Source: Peterkaempfera podocarpi (GTDB lineage: Bacteria; Actinomycetota; Actinomycetes; Streptomycetales; Streptomycetaceae). Taken from it: a DNA stretch of 64,000 bases. Below the pieces are notes generated by a model. That model did no database searches, was not told where the DNA came from, and worked only from the letters and a program-made list of their open reading frames with translations. The stretch lies in assembly GCF_042466665.1 (NCBI RefSeq), contig NZ_CP162102.1:2418001-2482000 (forward strand). Reading direction: 5' to 3'. Numbering within the stretch: position 1 is the first letter of the stretch; every line of letters begins with the position of its first letter. Of this stretch, positions 35,473 through 43,626 are shown in pieces. The position numbers were made by a program, and so were the translations under genes.

Positions 35473-35559
35473 CATGTACGCCATCGTTGCGGCTGATGTA
35501 CGCCATCCGGCCGGGCTGTATCCGCCATCCGGGTTCGGCAGTTAAGCCATGGCGACCGA
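35473..35559 (+). promoter_or_regulatory. SARP-type operator: four GCCAT repeats with exact 22-bp periodicity
   Basis: GCCAT occurs at 35480, 35502, 35524 and 35546, each exactly 22 bp from the next. The first three extend to CGCCATC and three are preceded by TGTA or a variant (TGTACGCCATC twice, TGTATCCGCCATC, GTTAAGCCAT). Direct heptamer repeats at 11- or 22-bp period on one DNA face are the binding architecture of SARP regulators. A SARP gene lies 5 kb away and the repeats sit 105 bp upstream of the precursor start. A -10 element is probably in the AT-rich stretch 35561-35590. Confidence 0.7.
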
Positions 35560-35654
35560 TCTTTGGATTATCGGATTAGCGGAGTATTGAACGTGCCAAG
35601 GGAGACACCGGGAAGTCACCCGGTTGTCCGCAGCCCCCACATCTGGAGGACGCC

Positions 35655-35858
35655 ATGTCTCGCCCCCGCCTTCGCGAACTCATCCAGCGCGCCATCAGCG
35701 ACGACGACTTCGCCCGCAGCTTCCTGGCCGACCCGGGCGCGGTGGCCAGCGAGTACAACCTGACCGAGGAGCAGGTGGAGAAGGTCCGTGAGCTCGCCGC
35801 TCAGGGCCTGTTCCAGGCCGAGGTCGAGGCCCACGACGCCACCCCGGCGTACTACTGA
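35655..35858 (+). CDS. Putative RiPP precursor peptide with nitrile-hydratase/Franean1-like leader
   Basis: A 67-residue peptide with an ideal GGAGGA site 4 nt before the ATG. Leader-like helices MSRPRLRELIQRAISDDDF, ARSFLADPGAVASEYNL and TEEQVEKVRELAAQGLF match the general pattern (RAxxDxxFrxxLlaDPxaAlaeyxLTeeE) of nitrile-hydratase-derived and Franean1_4349-type modified-peptide leaders. The C-terminal 14 residues, EVEAHDATPAYY, hold a single Thr and no Ser or Cys, so a dehydratase would have only one target. It ends 34 bp from the convergent lanB-like gene. Confidence 0.7.
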   Translation: MSRPRLRELIQRAISDDDFARSFLADPGAVASEYNLTEEQVEKVRELAAQGLFQAEVEAHDATPAYY

Positions 35859-35864
35859 GATCCA

Positions 35865-35884
35865 CCCGCTCGTACCTCAGCGGG
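35865..35884. terminator. Short stem-loop between precursor and lanB-like gene
   Basis: CCCGCT (35865-35870) pairs with AGCGGG (35879-35884) around an 8-nt loop, in the 34-bp gap between convergent genes. It is a modest terminator candidate. Confidence 0.5.
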
Positions 35885-35892
35885 CCACCGGG

Positions 35893-38800
35893 TCACCGCC
35901 TCGCGGTGGAGCGGGTCAGCGCACTGTCGCGCGCCAGTGCGACCGCGACCCGCTCCACCACCCGGTCCGGACCCACCAGGCGATTGCAGTGCATGTGCAC
36001 CAGCGACCAGCCGATCGTCGCGGGGTCCTGCCCGCAGTCGAGTAGGTGCGATCGGTAGCTCGTCAGCGCCGCGTGCCAGCTCTGCCACGCACGCTGTGCC
36101 CCCCGGCCGTGAGACGTCACGGTTTCGGGGGGCCGCCCGTGTTCCGCCGCGAGCTGCATCCTCAACGGCGTGCGCAGCCGGGTGAACAACCGGCGCTCCC
36201 CTGCCGAGAGGCGGGGTTCGGGCAGGTCCCCGACCGCATCGGCGGAGCCCAGCATGACGGCCAGCAGATGCAGCGCTCCCGCGGCCGCCAGCCACTCCAC
36301 GTGCGTCGCAGCCGGCTTCGACGCCAGCAGTGCAAGGACCAGCCGGGAATCGCGGTGGAAGACCTGCTCCGCGGCTTCGAGCGCGTCTCTGCCCCCGTAG
36401 CGCCGCAGCTCGGGCCGGTAGCCGGTCAATGTGAACTCATCGACCAGCCCCGCGTCCCGCAGGCATCCACTCCAGGTGTGCAGGGCCGGCAGGACTGTCC
36501 CGTGCAGGCTCTGAGGACGACCGTGGAAGCGCAGCCGAAGCTCCGGCACACCGGTCGGACCCGCCTCCCGCACGAAGAACCAACGATCCACTCCCGCCCG
36601 CTCGATCGCGGCCTCAAGTGCCGGATCCGCGAGCGCCGCCAGCAGGCTGTCCTGCAGAGCCGCGGGTGCGGTCAGGCTCGCACACAGCCAAGGGCCTCCG
36701 GGCAGGAACACACAGTCGGGCTCCGCAGGGCCGGTCGGTCCGGGTGGGGCTTCGGTCCGCGGTGTGCTGCGGGGATGCAGGGGGAAGACAAACTCCGCCG
36801 CGTGCGGCCCGCCGGCCCCGGCCGGCCAGCCCACGCCTCGCCAGGCCGCCACACCGCCGGGAGGTTCGGTGACCGTGGTGACACGGTGGCTGCGGCACTC
36901 CCGCTGCAGCAGCGCCGCATGCACCGGATCCGCCAGATCCAGTGGCAGCCGCCGGCCCCACGCACCGGCGAAGACGATGTCGGGTACCTCGTGCACCCTC
37001 CGCCACTGCTCGAGTGCCTGGCGCCACTCCTTGTCGGCGGCCACCTCGGCGAGGTGCAGCAGGTCGGGGGAAGCCTCCAGCGAGCCGAGGCCAGGACGGC
37101 CCGCCCGACTCGCACGCGCGGGAGCCAGGACAGCTTTTCAGCAGCCCCCCAGTTCCAGGACGTCCATGGCGCGGCACCGTCGCGGCCCAGGGCGAGCAGC
37201 AGGCCCGCGACCGCATCGGCGCGCTGCGGATGCAGGGTGGAGTAGCTGACCGGCCGGATCTGCCGCCCGAGTCGTGGTGAATACAGCAGCAGTCTGTGCC
37301 GGGTGGCGATGACATGGAGATCCGTCAGACTGAGGTCGCGGCTCGTGCGCGGCGGCGGATGCGGTGTCAGATCGATCCGGTGGCTGGCCCAGCCGGTCTC
37401 GCCGACCAGGTTCGCAGCCCTGGCGTCCGGTGGTTGGAAGACGACTTCCGCCTCCAGGGGGCCGGCCTCGTCCGCGTGCGTCCGGCCTCCCAGAAGTCCG
37501 GCCGCGGTGGCTCCGAGGGGCCCGGCCAGGCGCCCGACGACGGAGCCTGCCGGTCCCGGGCCGCTGTGTGAGCCGAGGACCACGAGGAAGTCCCCCCGGT
37601 CGACCGCCTCGGCGGAGGCGGTGACGATCTCCGCGAAGACATCCACCGACGGTGGCGGGGCCACTGGACCCGACACGGCGGCGAGTCTGCGCCGCAGTGA
37701 CCGCTCCAGACGCAGCTCGGCGCGACCGGCAGCCCGGGCATCCAGCGCGAGGCCGGTCAGCAGCCGGTCCCGTGCGCTGAACGTCGGTCCCGGGTCCGGA
37801 GCCGGCGCAGGTGTGCCGTGCAGGCCGAGGGACTTCGTCGGATCGAGGAACTCCAGCAGCGGGACGGGGCGGTCGAGCCCGTACCGGTCCAGGACCGCTC
37901 GGTGCAGACCGGCGAGCGAGCGGTCCGGGCGCGACGGGGTGCTGGTCCAGGCCACCGAGGCGGCGCGCTCGACCTCGTCGACAACGCGGTGGGGCAGACG
38001 CAGATCGGTGTCCAGCAGTACGTCGGCCACGAGATCGGCCTCCGGCCGGTGGACCGCGCCCAGCCGGCCGCGCAGTCGCCGCAGAGCGCCGGCACTCAGC
38101 GAAGGGGATGCCTGGTGCAGTTCCCTGCGGAGCTCGTGCAGGCGCTCGGCCAGCGGATGCCCCTCCAGTCGTTCGACCAGGTGGCCGAGCGGGTCGGCGG
38201 CTCCCGCCGGCGGCAGCAGGTCGGTGGCCAGCAGACGCGAGGCAAGCAGGCCGCTGAGACACCGCGCCAGCTCGTCCCCGGCCATGCCCGGGACGGCGGT
38301 GCGCAACAGGTCCAGCAGTGCGGCGTAGCCGGTGCCCCGGTCTCCTGCAGCGTCCTCGGCGGCGAGCGCCAGCACTGCGTCGACGAGGCGGTTGCTGCGC
38401 ACACGGGTGCGGACCTGCCACCGGCCGGGTCCGCCGGTGCTGCGGTCGGGCAGGACATACAGCGCGCCCAGCCGGCGGACGGCAGGCACCGTCGCAATGC
38501 GTACCCGCGTGGCCAGGCCCGGCAGATCAGGGTCCGACTCCAGCGAGGCGATCAGGTCGGCCAGCCAGCGCGGCGCAGGGCGCAGGAGCAGGCGGTGCCG
38601 GGTTCCGATACTGCCCTCGGCGGCGGATCCCGCAGGGATCAGGGCGGTCCCGGCGAACAGTCCGAAGGGCGTGGCACGATGACTGCGGCGCAGCAGATAG
38701 CCGGTGAGCGCGAGGATCACGCGCCGCCGGTCGCCGGGCCGGCGGCCCGCGCTCGTCGGTGGCGGCAGGGTCAGCAGGTGCGCCAAATCGGCGGAGGCCA

Positions 38801-39005
38801 GCTCGACGGCCGCCGCCAGTGCCGGGTCGCCGTGGAGGCTCCGGACCAGCTTGTGGAGCAGCGCCGGGTCGTCCCCGGGCGGGTGCGACCGCGTGCCGCC
38901 GCCGGCCGGGAGGGACCGGGGAGCCAGCGCGGCGCGCACCACGACACGGTCCGCGCACACATACACGGATGTCCCCGCACGTCGGACACGGTCAGTCTCG
39001 GACAT
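35893..39005 (-). CDS. LanB-type class I lanthipeptide/thiopeptide dehydratase, interrupted by a frameshift
   Basis: Reading from the ATG at 39005, the Lant_dehydr_N domain is intact (LLRRSHRATPFGLFAG, LHVIATRHRLLLYSPRLGRQIRPVSYSTLHP, then LPRVRVGRAVLASARWRL). At a C5 run (plus-strand G5, 37066-37070) the frame is lost. Shifting by one base restores family sequence: PDLLHLAEVA, WRRVHEVPDIVFAG, RRLPLDLADP, then a SpaB_C elimination domain (WFFVREAGPTGVPELRLRFHG, WSLVHMHCNRLVG). With one extra C the gene would be exactly 1038 codons, a normal LanB length. Such enzymes glutamylate Ser/Thr using glutamyl-tRNA, then eliminate. Read as two pieces, the second could start at the GTG at 37044. The start overlaps the SARP gene by 14 nt. 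Confidence 0.85.
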
Positions 39006-40833
39006 CTCGGACGGTCTCGATCAGCAGCTGCTGCGCGAACACCCACAGCGGCAGCGGCATGACGAAAGGCAGCGGCCTGACTGCACATTCACGCGCGTCC
39101 TCCGTGATCGTGAGGGCGTGCACGCAGGCGAGCCGCTCCAGGAGGTCCTCCATCTCGCTGGGGTCCTTGGACGCCGGACTCCAGGTCGCCGCGAGCTGTA
39201 TCAGCGCAAGCCGCTCGGCGACCCCCAGCACCCGCAGATAGCGGACGTAGCAGTCCCGGACGGAGAGGTCTCCGATCACCAGCTCGTCCAGCAGCCGTCC
39301 TTCGTCCTCCAGCCGATCGGCGAACTGCTCCAGCGGCAGATGGCCCAGACCGGCCAGCCTGGCACCCGCGATACGCACGGCCAGGGGCAGCAGGCCACAT
39401 GCGCGAACGATCCGCAGAGCCGCGGCCGGGGCTCCGGACACCCGCTCGGCGCCGACGGTGCGGCGCAGCAGGTCCAATGCCTCCGCCTCGGTGAACACGT
39501 CCAGGGCGAATTGACCGAATCCTTCGAGTCCACCCAGGTGGCGGCAGCTCGTGAGGATCACCGAGCATCCGCCCGAGCCCGGCAGCAGCGGCCGGACCTG
39601 GGCAGCGTCGGCAGCGCCGTCCAGGACCAGAAGCAGCTGACGGCCCGCCAGTCGGCTGCGGAGCACGGCCCCCCGGTCCCGGTCTGCCCCGGCTGTCCGC
39701 GGGGGCACCGGCCCGAGCCTGGACAGGAGCTCGTCGAGGAGTTCCCCGGGCGGACGCGCCACGCCTCTCTCGTCGCGCAGCGGCAACAGGACATGGCCGT
39801 CGGGGAACTGGGGGGCGAGCATGTGGGCCGCGTGGAGGGCGAGGGTGGTGGTGCCCGACCCCGGCGGCCCGGTGATGGCGGCGAATCTGCCCTGACGGGG
39901 AGAGGAGGTGGCACCGTCTCCAAAAAATGTCAGAAGTTTGCTGAGAGTGTCCGTTCGGCCGGTGAAGTCGTCCACATCGCGGGGAAGTCCGGACAGATGG
40001 GCCACGACTTCCGCCTCGGGGTGCGGTTCCCGCCGCCGCACGGACACGGGCGGCGGGTTCAGCGCGGGGTGCCCGGACAGGATGTTCTGGTAGAGCCTCT
40101 GCAGAGCCGGGCTGGGGCCCAGACCGAGCTCGGCTGCCAGCAATTGCCGGAGGTTGTCGTACTCCGCGAGGGCCTCGGCCTGTCGGCCTCCACGGTGAAG
40201 CGCGGTGAGCTGCTGGCTGCGCAGCCGCTCCCGGAGCGGGTGCATGCGGACCAGCGCTTCGATCTCCTCCAGCACCTCGGAGTGGTTGCCGAGGGCCAGC
40301 TCCACCTCGAACCAGTCCTCGTACACGGCCAGTCGGCGGTCGTCGAGCCGGGACGCCTCGGCGCGCACCGCAGGTGAGACCAGCAGGTCGACCAGCGCCG
40401 GACCGCGCCAGAGCCTGAGGGCCTGCCCCATGTGGGCCTCTGCATCCACCATGTCGCCGCGACGCAGGGCGAGCCTGCCCGCCCTCGACAGGTCCTCGAA
40501 CTGCAGCGCGTCGACTTCGGGCGGGCTCAACAGCAGCTGGTACCCGGGCGGGCGGTAGCGCAGCCGGTCCTGCCGGCCGTCCGCCGCAAGGAGCTTGCGA
40601 AGGTGGGAAATGTACACCTGGATGTTCTTGTGCGCGGTGCGCGGCGGACCTTCCCACCACAGGGTGTCGATCAGTTCCTCGATCAGGACCACGCCGTTGG
40701 ACCGGCAGAGCAGCATCGCCAGCAGCAGCCGCTGTTTGAAGGGCCCCAGGCCCAGCTCGATGGGATCGGCACCGGATCCGGCCGTCCGGAGTTCCGCCGT
40801 CAAAGGCCCCAGAATACTGAAAGAAATCTGCAT
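38992..40833 (-). CDS. SARP-family transcriptional regulator with NB-ARC-like domain (AfsR-like)
   Basis: A 613-residue activator starting at the ATG at 40833. An OmpR-type winged helix (about 20-95: FKQRLLLAMLLCRSNGVV, IQVYISHLRKLLA) is followed by a bacterial transcriptional activation domain (about 100-250: LYQNILSGHPALN end) and an NTPase region. The Walker A sequence is GPPGSGTTTL, lacking the Lys of GKT/S, so nucleotide binding is doubtful; LLLVLDGAADA is the Walker B. It is co-transcribed with the lanB-like gene and is the probable activator of the precursor promoter. Confidence 0.93.
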   Translation of the reverse strand: MQISFSILGPLTAELRTAGSGADPIELGLGPFKQRLLLAMLLCRSNGVVLIEELIDTLWWEGPPRTAHKNIQVYISHLRKLLAADGRQDRLRYRPPGYQLLLSPPEVDALQFEDLSRAGRLALRRGDMVDAEAHMGQALRLWRGPALVDLLVSPAVRAEASRLDDRRLAVYEDWFEVELALGNHSEVLEEIEALVRMHPLRERLRSQQLTALHRGGRQAEALAEYDNLRQLLAAELGLGPSPALQRLYQNILSGHPALNPPPVSVRRREPHPEAEVVAHLSGLPRDVDDFTGRTDTLSKLLTFFGDGATSSPRQGRFAAITGPPGSGTTTLALHAAHMLAPQFPDGHVLLPLRDERGVARPPGELLDELLSRLGPVPPRTAGADRDRGAVLRSRLAGRQLLLVLDGAADAAQVRPLLPGSGGCSVILTSCRHLGGLEGFGQFALDVFTEAEALDLLRRTVGAERVSGAPAAALRIVRACGLLPLAVRIAGARLAGLGHLPLEQFADRLEDEGRLLDELVIGDLSVRDCYVRYLRVLGVAERLALIQLAATWSPASKDPSEMEDLLERLACVHALTITEDARECAVRPLPFVMPLPLWVFAQQLLIETVRDVRD

Positions 40834-40904
40834 GGCCGAGCCGCCCCCCGAGGCCCACAACATCGACAAAGAGAGCACGGATCGAATCCGTATCGCCCGT
40901 GGGC

Positions 40905-40933
40905 AAACTAATCTCGGGGGAAGATCGCGTCAA
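40905..40933 (-). promoter_or_regulatory. Sigma-70-type promoter of the SARP gene
   Basis: On the minus strand, TTGACG (plus 40928-40933), a 17-bp spacer and TAGTTT (plus 40905-40910) match the Streptomyces housekeeping consensus TTGACR/TAGRNT. Transcription would begin about 65 bases before the ATG at 40833. Confidence 0.7.
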
Positions 40934-40960
40934 CGCGACCATAGTCGTAGGGTCTACGAC
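40925..40960. promoter_or_regulatory. Two palindromes overlapping the SARP promoter
   Basis: A perfect 14-bp palindrome TCGCGTCAACGCGA (40925-40938) covers the -35 hexamer. GTCGTAG GGT CTACGAC (40944-40960) follows immediately upstream of it. Both are operator-like and well placed for a repressor or autoregulator. Confidence 0.6.
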
Positions 40961-41416
40961 CTTTGTGCCAGGGGATGGGCCCGCGGCGACCGCCCGCGAC
41001 CGGCACGGGACGTGTGTCCGACAGAATAATAAGCATGTGCATGCCATAACCACCCCCGCATTCAGCACCCGGCGGCCAGGGCGGCGCACGGGCCGTTGCT
41101 GTACCCCTTGTCGGCCGCCCCGCTGTCCGGCTCCGAGCGGGGCATGCGCGGCCCTGCTCTCGGAACACGGATCTTCTCCAGCACCCCGATGAACTGTGTG
41201 CAGTCCGCCAGCCGACCTGGCGTGACCAGCAAGGACAGCGGCCGGCAGCAGCCATCGGCGCTCAGGTGCCCACTGCGGCGGGATGCGCTGGACGTCCACG
41301 CCCGGCTTGGCCCCGAGGGTGACCGAGGCGGCCAAGTCGGGGCCGGTTCGGAACCACCGCGGCGGCTTTGCCAATCTATGACCGTGCGGCTTCGGTGATC
41401 ACGAGAGGGATCTTCC
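40961..41416. other. Intergenic region between SARP and Spo0M genes
   Basis: About 456 bp without a supportable gene. It includes a stem-loop GCCCCGCT/AGCGGGGC (41117-41124 with 41136-41143, 11-nt loop). This is the junction between accessory pathway DNA and the conserved block to the right. No att-like duplication or mobility gene was seen. Confidence 0.5.
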
Positions 41417-42199
41417 ATGGGATTCAAGCGGATGCTGGCTGCCTTCGGTGCCGGCGGCGCATCGGTCGAGACAGTGCTGAACGACCCGAATGTGGTGCCG
41501 GGCGGCCTGGTGCACGGCGAGGTCCGGATCCAGGGCGGAAAGGTCGACCAGCGGATCGAGGGGCTGACCCTGGGCCTCCAGGCCAGGGTGGAGGTGGAGA
41601 CCGAGGACTCCGAGTACAAGCAGGACGTGGAGTTCCACCGGCAGCAGATCGGCGGGGCCTTCGAGCTGCGGGAGGGCGCGGTGCACGTGGTGCCGTTCGC
41701 GCTCCAGGTCCCGTTCGAGACGCCGGTGACCGCGGTGTCCGGGCAGCGGCTCCACGGGATGTCGGTCGGGGTGACCACCGAGCTGGCGATCGACCATGCG
41801 CTGGACGCCGGGGACCTCGACCCGCTCGAGGTGCATCCGCTGCCGGTGCAGCAGGCACTGCTGGACGCCTTCGGGCGGCTGGGGTTCCGCTTCAAGGGGG
41901 CGGATCTGGAGCGCGGGCACATCCGCAACACCCGGCAGCGGCTGCCGTTCTACCAGGAGATCGAGTTCTTCGCCGCGCCGCAGTACCCGGGGCTCAACGA
42001 GGTCGAGCTGACCTTTGTCGCCGACGAGAGCGCGGTGGACGTGGTGCTGGAGATGGACAAGAAGGGCGGGCTGTTCACCGAGGGCAGCGACTCCTTCCGC
42101 TCGTTCACGGTGGCGCACCAGGCCGTGGGGTCGACGGACTGGGCCGACTACCTCCACCAGTGGGTCCACTCGGTCGGCGGCCAGCGCGGCTGGTTCTGA
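41417..42199 (+). CDS. spo0M: Spo0M-family sporulation-control protein
   Basis: A 260-residue arrestin-like beta-sandwich protein. The start MGFKRMLAAFGAGGASVETVL and the segments VVPGGLVHGEVRIQGG, VPFALQVPFETPVTA and IEFFAAPQYPGLNEVELTFV are characteristic of Spo0M/SpoOM proteins, which influence sporulation and cell division in Bacillus and are conserved in Streptomyces. Soluble, no membrane segment. It marks the beginning of the conserved chromosomal block. Confidence 0.93.
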   Translation: MGFKRMLAAFGAGGASVETVLNDPNVVPGGLVHGEVRIQGGKVDQRIEGLTLGLQARVEVETEDSEYKQDVEFHRQQIGGAFELREGAVHVVPFALQVPFETPVTAVSGQRLHGMSVGVTTELAIDHALDAGDLDPLEVHPLPVQQALLDAFGRLGFRFKGADLERGHIRNTRQRLPFYQEIEFFAAPQYPGLNEVELTFVADESAVDVVLEMDKKGGLFTEGSDSFRSFTVAHQAVGSTDWADYLHQWVHSVGGQRGWF

Positions 42200-42260
42200 G
42201 CGGCCGGGGAGGCCCTAGGGTGGAATTCGACCAAGATCCTCGTCAAGGAGGTTTCCCGAC

Positions 42261-42791
42261 GTGACCGAGGCCAAGAGGCGGCCCCTACCGCACGACTTCC
42301 ACCCCCCGGTGCCGTCCTTCACGGTGACCAGCGACGACATCCGGGACGGCGGGACCCTCCCCGACGCGCAGGTCCTGGACGGCGGGAACACCTCGCCGCA
42401 CCTGCGCTGGGAGGGCTTCCCCGAGGGGACCCGCAGTTTCGCGGTGAGCTGCTACGACCCGGACGCACCGACCGGCAGCGGATTCTGGCACTGGTCGGTC
42501 TTCGACATCCCGGCGTCGGTGACCGAGCTGCCCACGGGCGCCGGTACGGGCGACTTCGCCGGGCTGCCGGACGGGGCCGTGCAGGTGCGCAACGACTACG
42601 GCAACCGGGACTTCGGGGGCGCGGCGCCGCCTCCGGGTGACGGCCCGCACCGGTACCAGTTCACCGTCTACGCGGTGGACAGCGAGAAGCTCGGGCCGGA
42701 CGCCGACGCCACTCCCGCGGTGGTCGGCTTCAATCTGCGGTTCCACACGCTGGCGAGGGCTCATCTGACCGCCGAGTACGAGAAGAAGTGA
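42261..42791 (+). CDS. YbhB/YbcL-family (PEBP) protein
   Basis: A 176-residue protein with an AAGGAGG site and GTG start. PEBP family features are DGGNTSPHLRWEGFPEGTRSF, SCYDPDAPTGSGFWHWSVFDIPA, NDYGNRDFGGAAPPPGDGPHRYQFTVYA; the His of the ligand-binding pocket is in FWHWSV. Phosphatidylethanolamine-binding-like proteins bind anionic small ligands; the cellular role of the bacterial family is poorly known. Confidence 0.95.
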   Translation: MTEAKRRPLPHDFHPPVPSFTVTSDDIRDGGTLPDAQVLDGGNTSPHLRWEGFPEGTRSFAVSCYDPDAPTGSGFWHWSVFDIPASVTELPTGAGTGDFAGLPDGAVQVRNDYGNRDFGGAAPPPGDGPHRYQFTVYAVDSEKLGPDADATPAVVGFNLRFHTLARAHLTAEYEKK

Positions 42792-43018
42792 GTCCGCCGG
42801 CCCAGCGGCCGGTGGCTGGATGCGGCGCTGCCGTGCCCCCTCTCGAGGGGTGCACGGCGGCGCCGTCCGCGTTCCGGGGGCGGCGAGGGGCGCGCGCAGG
42901 GGCCGCCGGAGGCGCGGGGACACGGGAGACGGCAGGAAATTGCGTTGTTGCCGGGACCGCTGCCGATCCACAGTGGACACACCGCCGCGGGGGCGGATGT
43001 GGCCGGGGAGGTGTCGGA

Positions 43019-43528
43019 ATGCGCAGCACGCTGGTGCTGAACGCGGGTTACGAGCCGTTGACGACGGTGTCGCTGCAGCGTGCGGTGGTCCTGGTGCTCC
43101 AGGACAAGGCCGTGGTCGAGCAGGCCCATCCGATCCGTGTGGTGCGGGGGACCGGAATCGAGGTACCGCTGCCGCGGGTGATCCGGCTGACCCGGTATGT
43201 GCGGGTGCCCTTCCGACAACGGGCTGCCTGGTCCAGGCGGGGGGTCCTGGTGCGTGATCAGCACCTCTGCGCCTACTGCGGGCGGCGGGCGACCACCGTG
43301 GACCACCTGGTGCCGCGGTCCCGCGGCGGGGCGGACAGCTGGCTGAACACCGTGGCTGCCTGCGCCGCGGACAATCAGCGCAAGGCCGACCGGACACCTG
43401 AGCAGGCGGGTATGGCCCTGCTGCGCAAGCCCTTCGAACCGACGCCGGAGGCCTCGCTGATGCTGGCGCTGGGGCTGCGCCGCGCCGACATGGGCGACCT
43501 GGCGGCCTGGCTGCCGCAGTCGGCCTGA
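43019..43528 (+). CDS. HNH endonuclease family protein
   Basis: A 169-residue protein from the ATG at 43019 with a GGGAGG site. The N-terminal part LVLNAGYEPLTTVSLQRAVVLVLQDKAVV is typical of the actinobacterial and cyanobacterial HNH group; the nuclease motif is LCAYCGRRATTVDHLVPRSRGGADSWLNTVAAC with the two Cys of the zinc site plus His/Asn, and a later CAADNQRKADR. Probably a conserved stand-alone nuclease in DNA metabolism rather than a mobile element product. Confidence 0.94.
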   Translation: MRSTLVLNAGYEPLTTVSLQRAVVLVLQDKAVVEQAHPIRVVRGTGIEVPLPRVIRLTRYVRVPFRQRAAWSRRGVLVRDQHLCAYCGRRATTVDHLVPRSRGGADSWLNTVAACAADNQRKADRTPEQAGMALLRKPFEPTPEASLMLALGLRRADMGDLAAWLPQSA

Positions 43529-43544
43529 GCCGGGTTCTCAGACC

Positions 43545-43581
43545 GGGGCGGCGAACCCTGCCGGGGAGGGTTCGCCGCCCC
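43545..43581. terminator. Bidirectional terminator hairpin
   Basis: A perfect 15-bp stem GGGGCGGCGAACCCT (43545-43559) / complement (43567-43581) with a 7-nt loop, between the convergent HNH and PQQ-propeller genes. Confidence 0.9.
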
Positions 43582-43626
43582 TTCCGCCCACATCGGGTGC
43601 GGCGCCCGAGGTTTGCCGACGGTGCG

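Noticed and set aside
34899..35528. 209-codon minus-strand frame in the gap before the precursor gene
   Set aside because: Arg/Gly/Pro-rich low complexity, no ribosome site, and it runs through the operator repeats.
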